The position numbers were made by a program, and so were the translations under genes. From Alisma plantago-aquatica (lineage: Eukaryota > Streptophyta > Magnoliopsida > Alismatales > Alismataceae): DNA of 64,000 bases. The notes beneath the pieces are model-generated. The model saw only the letters and a list, made by a program, of their open reading frames with translations. It searched no databases and was not told where the DNA came from. The stretch lies in assembly GCA_963693085.1 (NCBI GenBank), contig OY856413.1, forward strand, positions 747,022,556-747,086,555, given 5' to 3'. Position 1 is the first letter of the stretch, and the number at the start of each line of letters is the position of its first letter. Shown here one piece after another: positions 51,580-62,059 of this stretch.

Positions 51580-54399
51580 TGTGAGACCCCTAACCCTGCT
51601 TAAAAGATTGAACATGTTTAATTAACATAATTTAATGTTTATAAAATTAATCTAAGCTTTTGATATACTTTGGAATTACAATACAAGCTTAAGTTTCAAA
51701 TTTGGTCTAATTTGGACATTGTATGAGCAAGTTATGCAATTTTAGGTACGTTCTGGACTAATCTACAATTTACCCAATTGGAAGGTTTTCTTTGTATACT
51801 TTCACAAGAATTACAATCCTTATAGTTTTCCTTGACATTCTCATTTTTTTTGGGCTATGGGGCTCCTAGTTGTTCTTGGTTTGGAGGTGTTCCTCTTTAA
51901 GGACATTTTAGGGATTTTCCCCTTTATGGATAAGGATAAGAGTAATGGTAAAGATAAGGATAAGGATAAGGATAAGGTTCAAGATAAGGATAAGTATAAA
52001 GATAAGGATAAGGGTATGGATAAAGGAGAGTAAGTGCAGGAGGAAAGTGAGGGAGGTGTTGCATGTACATAGAATCTCTAGGCTATGGACACATGGAAAG
52101 CTCATGGACACCTCATGCTTGACCCCTTCCTTATCCATGAAGCTATATATACCCCTTCCTATCTCCAAATCAAAATAATTTCTCACTACCTCTTTCCTCT
52201 AGCTTAGAGAATGGACCTTGCTCTATTTTTTTGCATAAAAAAGTGGTCTAAGGTAGAAGACAACCTCTTTTTGGAGAAGAAAGTCTCCTAGAGCTCCATC
52301 TAGCCTTACCTAGGGTTTCTAAGGTCATCTTCTAGGGTTTTTTACCAAGGTGAGTTTTTTTCTTCCTTTCTTCTCTATTTTTCTTTCTATTCTCCTTCCT
52401 TAGACCTTCCTCTAGGTCGGAACTCTGATGTTCCATGGTAAAAGTTGCTTTAGATCTCAATATCCTACCTTTCTTACTTCTTCTTCTAGGATTTTGATTC
52501 CTTGTGAAGAAGAGTACATGCTTGGCCGAGTTCATAGATTCCTCTTGGGTTTTCTACCTTCTTGGTTCAAGTTTCTTGCTGATAGAAGTATGTTCTTATC
52601 ATTAGAGGCGAGTTTTATAACCCTCTTTTCTTATATTGGTTACTATAAGCTTGTTAGCTCATGTTCTTGCTTAAAAATGGTGATTTAAGCATTAAGAAGC
52701 TAAGCTGGTTTGGGATTTCAATTTTTATGGTGTCTCCTATTTTGTTTCCAGTTCTAGAGGAACCTGTAATCATGTACACATTCTTCCTAAGGAATCATAT
52801 GACTTAGTTCAGGTTGGTATCACCACCTATGGTGCTAAGCACCTATCCACCGATGGTCCATATTAGGGTTTCTAGGTTATTTTCTCTTCTAAATACATGA
52901 CTCGATGGTGTAGTCTTCATGACAACCAAAGGTGGTAACCAAGGGTTATGAAAGATAATGTGAACTGATAGTCACACCTTAGTCCAGTGTTAGGCTCTCT
53001 TGGAATCTTAATGAGAAATGGTTTGATTCTCTAATGATGTTATCAATCAATGATGACATTAGATTAATATCCAATGGTGTTAAATGAATATAGTGTTGAT
53101 CTAACGATCGATGGTGACTTAATGATCACAACAAATAGTGGATTAAGTCATCACCACATATGGTGAGTTAAGGAGGTAATTGTAGATTCTATCAAACCTT
53201 AAACCAATGGTTCATTAGTTCAATTGATCTAATGGTTAGACCTATACTTCAGTTGATAACTTTGAACAATGAAATCGACCCAATGAATGATATTGGATGC
53301 TTCAACATCCAATGGATTAGAATGAGCCCCATTATATTATAGGTGGGTCCTAGTGATGATAATTCGATGGTTCAATATCATTAATTTGTTGTTATACCTT
53401 TGCTCTCCTATAGTTATATTTGATAAATGACCATCATAAGTGGGTGTGTAACTTCAATGTGATATAGATTGCTATACCTAGCCTTAATGTAATTAAATGA
53501 TGATGATTGGTTATAATCAACCCTCTTGCATGATTAATGTGATAATGTATTACACTCTTCTTGTATCTAAACCACAAGGTAGTAGTATTTGAATATCATA
53601 GTGCCTGGCCATAATAATAATACATATGGATACATATTTGTTGATGATCTTTTAAGCCTTGTTTAAGGCATGGAATGATGAGGATAACCTTGATATGAAT
53701 AATGTGATGGTCTTAATGACCTTTGGGCAGGTTTGAAGCCCTGATTGAGGTGGAATCCTGTGATAAAGTGGGTTTCCTGGCTTAATTCCGAGGACGGGAT
53801 TTCTTTTAAGGTGTGTAGGATGTGATGGAGTGGACTTTTGGAACCCTAATTGTCCAATGACACAAGTGAAGTCACACATGTTGAGCTGTTTTGAGAATCC
53901 CGAATGCTTTAATAAGTTTGGAGTGTTGTTGAGGTTTATACAATATTTTGGATCCATAATTTATGCCTTCTTGAGGAATTTAATTGACAAGTCTAATAGC
54001 TTAGTTTTTGCACCAAAATCGAATGGATTGTACCTTGAGGTATGGTGAAGCTATGGTTAAATTTTGGTGGCATTTGGATGCTTCTAAAGGGAGTTACTTA
54101 GGTTTGAATATTATGGAATAATGTGCATAATTGAGGGTTATGGGCCTATGTTTCCATCTTAGGCCTGGTTATATGCAATGTCATGTGCCCCTTTAGTTTG
54201 GGCAAGCTGCGTGGTCCGACTAGGGCCATGATTTTCCAATCCAATGGCCATGGCACTTGGCTTAAGTGAACCACGGATTGATAGTGTGGCGATTTCCTGA
54301 CCATAGGATGGATAGGATCCGACGACTCTTAGTCAGTCATCTCCTACCTAGCAGTTAGAACTAGGTAGCTCGTTGAGCCACACTCTCCCACGATCCTAC

Positions 54400-55200
54400 A
54401 CCACAACTGAGGGAGGGTATGAACGTGACTGGCCGAACGGTTGTGCTCTCCTCATCATAAGGAGTCTATTGACCCTCCAGCCGTGATAATTGGTTAAGCA
54501 AGCAGAGAAAGCCAGCCTAGTCCCTCAGCTGTTTCCCCACTGCGGCATACCAGTGGTGCGAAGAAGAGGGAGCCCGACCTAGAGAAGAGTTCGGAGGGAG
54601 ATAGGAAGCAAAAGATGAAGCTAGAGGAGACAGGAGTTCGGCCCCAGTCTCATCGTAGCTTTTTTTGTGAAGTCTCCATGGCTTGCGAGCTCCTCATGGC
54701 TGAAGAAGAAGATGGAGCTCGACGGGCTGCAAGGAGGGCTGCTCGCTGTGAGAAAAGGCCTCTGCCGAGTCAAGGGAGTCCGGGCGGTGCGTTGGGCAGC
54801 TTCAGTTGGAAGGCCGGGAGCGAGGATGAGGAAGCCCTTTCTCCCTCCGCAGGAGCTGCAGGCGGCGGCGAGATAATGGAAGGCGGCATGTAGAGCCACG
54901 GGCGAGTGATGAAGAAGCCGATCTGGTGCACTTGTGGTCGAGGAAGCTGAGGGAGCCTTCTGATCGGTGCAAAGCCCCATGAAGCGGCCACCATCGCTCG
55001 TCGGAGGAGCTGCCTAGCGGCGGCGCCCTGTTCCACAGAGGAAACAGGGGCAACGGACTGGTTTGCGAACGGGGAAGCGAGAAAGAAGGTGCGGACCAGG
55101 TAAACGGACCCAGGGATCCGCGGATCGCAGGCGGGATCCGGCTCGGGAGGACCAGAAGGAGGCGCCCAGCCCAGGACACGTGGCATCACACGATAGGCCG
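54400..55200. other. GC-rich island in solo LTR with open frames on both strands
   Basis: Base composition jumps from AT-rich to clearly GC-rich. Several frames are open at once: plus 54615-54893 (92 codons), 54667-54876 and 55063-55245; minus 54980-54621 (119), 55189-54770 (139) and 55179-54802 (125). Simultaneous openness on both strands is what stop-poor GC-rich DNA produces, and none has a domain I recognise. The middles of other Tekay-like LTRs here (22330-23640, 30700-31150) are also GC-richer, so a transcribed leader or U5-type region is the simplest reading. A captured host-gene exon is an alternative. Confidence 0.6.
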
Positions 55201-56197
55201 AAAAAGGTAAAAATGCCCAGTTCTTATATAATTCGTAGAAAATAGCATGCTGATCAGAAAATTACAAACAATATACCAAAATGTTCATAAAAATGAGTAG
55301 AACACAATTAAAGCAAAATATCAGTATGTTGATACATGAATATTAGTGATATCTTGTTAGTTTTGAAATGCTTGTTTAATAGATAATAAATATCAAACGA
55401 TGTTCTAAAATTATGATAACATCTCAGTAAGTCTAGAATTGTGTTTATAATGCTTATGATGTCAGATGTGATCATGTTGATGCACGAAATCACATAATTT
55501 GATTATTATGGCTAATTAGGGCTAATAACCCTAAGTAAAAATGCAATTAAATGCATACATGCTCAATAAATGATGAAATTTACAGAGTAAGTTCATATCC
55601 GTAATCTGAAGATGAGATGAAAATCAGATATCAGTTAGATGCATATAATTTATGCTATATGAAGATGACCCGTAATACATGCGATGTAACCCTAATTCGA
55701 GTAATACATTTAACTTAGGTTTAATATGTATAAATAATGATCTGGAACCTAATACTCAGATTATGTATCCTAATCTGGAATATGAGATGAGTAAGCTAAT
55801 TTCCAAGTCAGGAACATAACAATAAGATGATAAGACAAGTAATAAAGTACATATCCTAATGAGATAAGGTAAACCCTAAAATGGACATAACTAGGGTTAA
55901 GATGAGATGTAAGACGATGAGAACCTGATGGTGATATATGATCTTATCTTAATCAGGGTTGACCAGGATGTAGATGACATGAGGAATATATATGTGATGA
56001 TTAGGTTTCTCTTGATCAAGGTACGCCATTACCTCTCACTTGGCTTATTATACAATATGCTTGCGTTATACGATAGTACAAACTTGGCATATGATATTGA
56101 TCAAAATGATTGTTCTTGTATGATATGTTGCACGATTTTACATACTTATTTCAATGAACACATGAAACATAAGATATCTGGTCCATTATATGGTAGC

Positions 56198-56372
56198 ACT
56201 AAATCTCTTTGGTAGAATAGTGCATTGATGAAAGTACTAAATCTCTTTGGCAGAATAGTACATGTGAGCACTAAATCTCTTTGGCAGAATAGTGCATTTG
56301 TGAAGTACTAAATCTCTTTGGCAGAATAGTACATGTGAGTACTAAATCTCTGTGGTAGAATAGTGCATGTGG
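56198..56372. repeat. 34/37-bp minisatellite in solo LTR
   Basis: ACTAAATCTCTTTGGCAGAA begins at 56198, 56236, 56270, 56307 and 56341, giving spacings of 38, 34, 37 and 34. Long and short units alternate (GTGCATT...GAAGT against GTACATGTGAG), so the array grew as a dimer. Confidence 0.88.
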
Positions 56373-58889
56373 TTGATCAAGTTTATGATATAATGGAAAA
56401 TGTGCTTAAAATATGTGTTCTCTGTTGTTGATGAATATCTTTGTGCAACTATACGCCTTTTCTTATATTTTTGTTTAATGCTGCCAAATATTAGTTTTAT
56501 CTTATTGCCAAGATATGATGAGAGGTAAATAAAAGACACGTAGGCGTACTCAGTACAATATTCATGAAATATTGTGCTGACGTGTACCGCATGTAATCTT
56601 TTTGTTTAGGTTATGGTTGTGCTCTTGAAGATCCAGGATAGTGAGAGTTGTGTAGCGAGCTGATGTACAGGTGAACCTGTTGTCTTAAGATCCTGCAGTC
56701 TAGTGGTAGTACATGTATATGTTTAAGTTTTCTGTTCAATATGTAATATCAAATGTTGTAACAATTCATGTTGTAATTATATGTTGAATGGTGAACATGT
56801 GTGTATGGTTTTATTATTGTTCATGTACATGTGCTACTGTTGTTTCCTTCTGACTCCCTCGATTTTTTCTTTCTTAGCCTAGTGTGGGATGTTTAAATAT
56901 GGAATGCTCGCTGAGGTGAGGGTTTCAATTTGGACGTCTCACATCAGATTAAGTTTTAGAAAATCCGGGGACGTCACAAATCCTCTTCATGTTTCAATAA
57001 TGGTTAGAATCCTAGAACTTATGATACGATGTTGGTATCTTGTAATAGTATGGTGACAAGTGTGGTCCATTATCTTGCAATAAATGATAGTATGTGGTAA
57101 AGTGATAAACATTTATATCTCAAATGTTTTATATCTTATGAAGTTGCAATATAAATACTCTTGCTAGGAATAAACTAGGGTTTGTATGTCCATTTTTATG
57201 ATGAAGCCTTAATTCACCCAATTGGCAATAATTAATCAAGTGAAATTCTAATCATGTAGTGCCATGTGCCATAGATCCATCTGAGTGTCAGAACTTGCCA
57301 AAAGATGAAACAAGTATTCCTAAGGGAAACTCGGAGAGCATACTGTTGTGTATGCGGGCTGCTTGTCATCTTGACACCAAGTGTTTTGGGAGGATGGTTG
57401 CGGTCATACCTAGCCCACTTTTTGAGAACGGCTACGATCGGGTCTCAGTGATTATAATATGATGTGATTAGAGGGAAAATGTGGTTGTAGCTCAGTGATT
57501 GGGTTTGATTACCCTGGATGCTAGCATTGTGACCTGTACCAAGGTAGGCTAGTTATAGGACTATATGTCACTGTTTTGCAGTTTGACTATATGTCACTGT
57601 GGTGCAGACTCGTACTGACTGAGTACGAAGAAGATCTTGGAGTCTGATTCTTCCTAGTTCTTATATGGAACTGATTGTGACCAAGCGGTGGTCAGTTGGT
57701 CTTTGAGTGGTATGACTCAAACTCTCCAGGGTGTAATAAAATATGTAAGATAGCTGTATAGCATATATGTTTAGAGCTATACACAACGCCTCACATTGGA
57801 TGATAACCCTTGTTTGATCTTCTTATATAGAGATGATATATAGTACAATGAGAGATTATAGATATGCTTGTGTTGTAGATGTTCTCATGTTGTAAACCTG
57901 TTTATGGTGTCACTGATATTAATATTATGCTTCTAGAAATGACTAATACTACTAGCCATGCCTATGTAATTAGGAATGCTTAAACTGCTAATTATGCTTT
58001 TACAGTTAGTTGTTCTATGATGTTAACTCTACTTACTATGTAGACGGGTTCACTTTATTAGATATGCTAGTCTTGATAGTCATGTCATACTACTAGACAT
58101 ATTAGAGATGCTTATGCTTCTAGATTGCTTGTGTTATTAGTAAGGCATATGATGATAGTCAGATCAATGATTATGATTGTTATTAGATGCAATCTTTTGA
58201 AATCTGAGTAGATATAAGATAAAAGAAATGGATTTATCTGTTACATATATATACATTGATAATCATACTTGTTGCTTAGCTTATTTGCTTAATTTCTTAG
58301 TACACTTAAATTATTCAAACTACTTAATTGACTATCAAATACTCCAACTACTCAGTTATTTATTGTTTAATATGGTGTAATCAATACATGTTGGAGAGAG
58401 TAATATCACTCACTGGGACTGGGTCTCACCTCGTGGGTCACCACATTTTTTTAGATGATCGATAGCAGCGACAATGGTATCATGACTGTGAGAAGAATCT
58501 GAGGTAATAAATCCTAGAGATGGTTGTTTAGTTGTCTAGTGTGTCCTAGAGTCATCCATGTACTCTCAAGTCTAGATGAAAAGTTTGTATACGATGATTT
58601 GATTGAATCGAGCTTTCGATAGATTGTTGATGGTTGTATATGTTGAATATGTGAATAGTGTACCTTTGCAATGTTTATGTTGTAGGTGAGGCTACATGGC
58701 AGTTGTAAAGAATATTGAGCATTATGCGAATTAAAGCAAGTTGTTGGGCTTTTATATAAATGTTTCTGAGAAAATTGGGAATATTTAAAATCAGATTTAA
58801 TTTACCCTATTTTCTGGGTTTGTGTTTAATTAAGGAGTAATCATGTTTTGTGTTTTGAGTAATCTCATTTAGTGTAATGGGTTCTTATA

Positions 58890-61145
58890 AGTAGTATAAG
58901 TTTCTCTCCCATCCTTACTAGGATATTGATTTCAACATACTTATTATATTGGCTTGACCCTCTTCAGGGTTTATCAACCTACACTTATCAAAGTGTATCC
59001 ATCTCATTACTTCATAGAGTAACAAATGATTATATTCATCATCTTTTGGCCTACACTCATCAAGGTTATTGATCTATACATTAACCCTTGTGTCGGCCTA
59101 GACACATTCACTTGTGTCGACCTGGATACTATCACTTTTTTCGGCCTAGACACTCTTACTTGTGTTGGCCTAGACACCCTCACTTGTTTCGCCCATGGCA
59201 CATCAAAGTGATATCGGTTTATAGGTGCTTAGGCTGATATTGGTTTAGAGGTTCTTAGGGTGATATCACTCATGAATCATATCTTGGTGTATCAATTTCA
59301 TAGTACCTTGGTGCATAACCTTCTTCACACTTTAGCAAAATATTTTCACCTCAATTAAGCATAACATCTTGACCTCACTTTAGGGTATCGACCACCCTAT
59401 CACTTTGTGTGTTCTCCACCCTATCACTTTATGTATCGGCCACCCTATCACTTTGTGTATCGGGCACCCTATCACTTTGTGTGTCGGCCACCCTATCACT
59501 TTGTGTGTCAGACATAGTATACTCTAGGGTATTGGACACACTATCATCTAGTGTATCATCCATAGCATCATCTATTGTGTCACCCTAGCTATCACCAAGT
59601 GATATTGGCCACTAGGGTTTTGATAATATCGGGTTAGCCATTATCAACACCCTTATATTCTTTCTCCTATCAATGTATCAGCCTCACCACTACTTGGTGT
59701 GTCGGCCATGACTTCAAGGAGTGTGTTGCCCACACCTTCACATGGTGTGTCGGCCTAGGTGTGTCTCCCATCACACTTGTGTCGGGCTAGATGTGTGTCG
59801 GATTGCTAGGGTTAAGGCATATTGGGTTAACCCTATTGACTTCATAACTCCATCAATCTTTCAAGATATTGGCCTAACCTCATCTTTAGCCTTATGTGAC
59901 AGGCTAATCAACTTTAAGAATGATAGTCCTTCACATGTAACAAACCGGTAACGAGATAGGAACTCATGTATATTAGTTTTCCCTCACATAACCTTGTATC
60001 AGGTTAGGGTTTCTCAAACCAATATCAGTTTGTGCATGGGAGATTCCATCATCTTCAAGCTTCAACCCTTCATTCATTAACACTCTAGTTCATGGACAAT
60101 AGCCCCATATATCCATTAGATTTCATAGAATCATCATTCAATAAAGGGGAGTCAAAATTGAAAAGGAATCATCAAGTATTTCATGATTGAAGGTGAATAA
60201 TAATAGAGTTGATTTCAAGTTATATAACCCACCTCAACATCACCACTAGAGCTTCAAGATTCAAAGCTCCACGTTCCCAAGGTTGAAGATGGTCATGGAA
60301 TCACCTTAGAAAAGATGAGCAACCTTCCTATTTCTCCTTGAGATCCTAGGGTCGTCCACCAAGAAGGAGGTGGTAAAAGAGTTTAAAGGTTTACTTACTT
60401 GTGAAAAGAGGGGCTTATATAGTTGAGTTACAAGAGAGAGACTATTTGTGAGGTTTCATCACCATATGTAACTAGGTGACCCGTGTCCATGAATGGTTGC
60501 ACCATGCAACCGTAATTATCTTGACATGCAAAACTCTTGTGGATAATTCAAGGATGAGATATCAGCCATTGGGTATCTTTCTTGACAAGATATCACAACC
60601 CAATATCACTTTATGTGCAAACCGATACAACTTTTGCAAGGAACATCTAAACTAATAGGATTCACCTACTTGAGGTGCTTATCCCAATATGAATATTTAC
60701 AAAAAGTTTCTAAACCAATATGGGACCTCCTCTATGGTTTCTAAACTGAGAGGTACTTCCATATACTCTTCATAACTCAACACAACCTTATCTGGGGTTC
60801 AAGATACTCAACATTCTTTGGTTCTTTCACCACCAAGAGTGCTATCACTTAACCAAGATTCAAATAAGGAGCCCCCTCCTTTATATCTCTTCTAGATGAT
60901 TCTAGGAGAGAGAAGGGACACTCTAGAGATGGTTATTTGCATATCAACCCCATATTTTGGGTAAATTTGCAATTTGTACCAAAACTATCATATAAAGCAC
61001 AAACAATCTTCAAACAGGATCAAACTTGAAACTTGAGCTCTCTTCAAGTCTTAATTACTTTTCAAAAGATTAATACAATGTTCTTATTATTATACATAGG
61101 CAAAACATCCAGGGTTACCTCATAACCCAGGTCAGGGGTGTTACA
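58890..61145 (-). repeat. Element D 5' LTR, proximal part
   Basis: Resumes after element E with AGTAGTATAAG and matches 38095-40259 of the left LTR. It ends GGGGTGTTACA next to TSD ATATG. TATA box at about 60423-60411 on minus. The 24-base array is longer here than in the left copy (five units starting at 59393, 59417, 59441, 59465 and 59489). Frames at 59007-59211 on both strands and 59721-59951 on plus are repeat reads. Confidence 0.9.
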
Positions 61146-61184
61146 ATATGGGTGAACTTGTGTGAGGTTCCAACCATTAATGAC
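61146..61184 (+). pseudogene. Copia B RNase H, continuation after 25-kb insert
   Basis: Joining the codon run before 36053 to this segment gives, in one frame, VWIKKFI followed by WVNLCEVPTIND. The copia family has VWIKKFI-x-x-LGVVP-x-I at this place. The equivalent empty site in element A (about 11250-11220, minus) reads through without a break. The next element begins at 61185. Confidence 0.82.
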
Positions 61185-61893
61185 TGATAACACCCAAATT
61201 TATGCATTTATGCTAAACATTTATTCATGGTTTTGTGTCACTATAGCCTTAATATGCCCAAAATAACCCATGTTTATTATCTTTTAGTAATTTATGTCTT
61301 TTCTTATATAAAGTTGCTCAACTAGCCAATTTTGGGACTTACAGGCACCGAACCCGAAAAGACATCTACTCTCAATAGGATTCTCCCCGACGCATGTGTT
61401 TTTGCAGTAGCCAAGCCTACACCACGATCGCGGCCAATAGGACACCTCGACTGCGATTGTGGTACCCGTGTTCACCTCAATCGTGATTATGGTGTCTATC
61501 TCCACTGAGATTGCAGTCTAGGGAGAGATCGCAACTGTGATCCTAGCCATCGCTGCAACTTCTGACTAACCACAACCACAGGAGGAATCTCGACCCCGAC
61601 CGCGACTGCGACCGCGATCGCGATCGTGACCTCGACCGTGACTGAGGTACATCTTCCGTGACTGTGACCTCGACCGCGACCGAGCAAGACCGCAGTCTGG
61701 ATCAGTTGCTCGACCATTTCGCCTATAAAAACACCCCCAACCTGGTGGGGGGTTCTGCACCTTGGGGGAGTTCCATCTACCGGTTCCGCATTTTGGGAGG
61801 TTCCAGTTGTTGGTTCCGACCCAGTGTGGCTCCCTAGCCTTCGTATAGGCTGGATCTCATCTTTAGGATCATCCTCGTTGGTCTTTTGGACTC
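61185..61893 (+). repeat. Element F 5' LTR (3' end approximate)
   Basis: The start TGATAACACCC is clear. The end is inferred from the PBS near 61905; I see no clean CA there. A TATA box CTATAAAAAC lies at 61722-61731, and a GC-rich hexamer array occupies 61586-61690. Minus-strand frames at 61284-61505, 61496-61717 and 61566-61760 (Arg-Gly/Arg-Ser runs) are translations of the array and its surroundings. Confidence 0.65.
61586..61690. repeat. GACCGC hexamer array
   Basis: Imperfect units such as GACCGC, GACTGC, GATCGC, GATCGT and GACCTC. Dense CG and CNG sites and C/T variation between units are what cytosine methylation and deamination of an original GACCGC array would give. Confidence 0.8.
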
Positions 61894-61901
61894 CTTGCCG
61901 T

Positions 61902-61917
61902 TGTCGTTGCCGGGGAC
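61902..61917 (+). promoter_or_regulatory. Element F primer-binding site (tRNA-Asp type)
   Basis: TGTCGTTGCCGGGGAC. The common gypsy site complementary to plant tRNA-Asp is TGGCGCCGTTGCCGGGGA; the CGTTGCCGGGGA core is intact, and the CA-end part is altered. This separates element F from the Met-primed elements around it. Confidence 0.72.
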
Positions 61918-62059
61918 GTGGTTTTCCACGTTTACATGCCTAAAAGATTTTGTTTTGTCACTTTTAAACATGTATATATCTACATAGTTTTTCTTTTGTT
62001 TTAAACATACTTTCCCATATATACTGAATAGCTTTCCTTTTTCTTATACTTTTTCAGCC

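Larger units (their letters stand above)
53759..56978 (+). mobile_element. Solo LTR in element E 3' LTR, TSD AATCC
   Basis: Extra relative to the partner LTR at 47339. It starts TGTGATAAAG and ends GGGGACGTCACA, with exact AATCC repeats on both sides (53754-53758 and 56979-56983). No PBS, internal region or second LTR exists, so it is a solo LTR of 3220 bp. The end resembles that of element C (GGGGACGTTACA), so it belongs to a related Tekay-like family in plus orientation. Inside are a GC-rich island (54400-55200) and a 34/37-base minisatellite (56198-56372). It is the deepest insertion in this stack and must be younger than element E. Confidence 0.88.
45186..58889 (+). mobile_element. Tekay-like element E, TSD AGTAG
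   Basis: An LTR retrotransposon of 13.7 kb (10.5 kb without the solo LTR in its 3' LTR) inserted in the 5' LTR of element D. AGTAG flanks it exactly (45181-45185 and 58890-58894). The LTRs start TGTGAGACCCCTAACCC and end GGGTTCTTACA (right copy TTATA). The PPT region has the Tekay signature; the PBS has a two-base insertion. The 2.4-kb internal region keeps protease and RT fragments only. LTR divergence over about 185 bases is roughly 5 percent by eye, the lowest among the three Tekay-like elements, consistent with its nested, later arrival. Confidence 0.9.
51580..58889 (+). repeat. Element E 3' LTR, split by a solo LTR
   Basis: Matches 45186-49215. Without the insert at 53759-56978 its length is about 4085 bp. 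The final TTATA is a one-base change from TTACA. Frames 51908-52186, 51945-52178, 52332-52535, 52428-52688, 53652-53957 and 57259-57462 lie in it and have no domain. Confidence 0.9.
36053..61145 (-). mobile_element. Tekay-like element D, minus strand, TSD ATATG
   Basis: A minus-strand chromovirus-like element inserted in the RNase H of copia B. The TSD ATATG is exact (36048-36052 and 61146-61150). On plus, the left LTR (36053-40259) is the 3' LTR and the right one (43223-45185 plus 58890-61145) is the 5' LTR, split by element E. The two LTRs are 4207 and about 4214 bp long once E and its duplicated target are removed. The internal region (40260-43222) is under 3 kb and keeps gag and a trace of protease/RT, so most of pol has been deleted. 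LTR divergence over a 145-base stretch is roughly 9 percent by eye, higher than that of the nested element E, which fits the order of insertion. Confidence 0.9.

Noticed and set aside
54615..55189. A host gene in the GC-rich island
   Set aside because: Frames are open on both strands together, lack recognisable domains, and the island is inside a solo LTR. Kept only as a finding to check.
61496..61760. Arg-Ser/Arg-Gly-rich minus-strand frames that look like SR or RGG proteins
   Set aside because: They translate the GACCGC hexamer array in an LTR, stay open in two frames at once, and have no domain outside the array.
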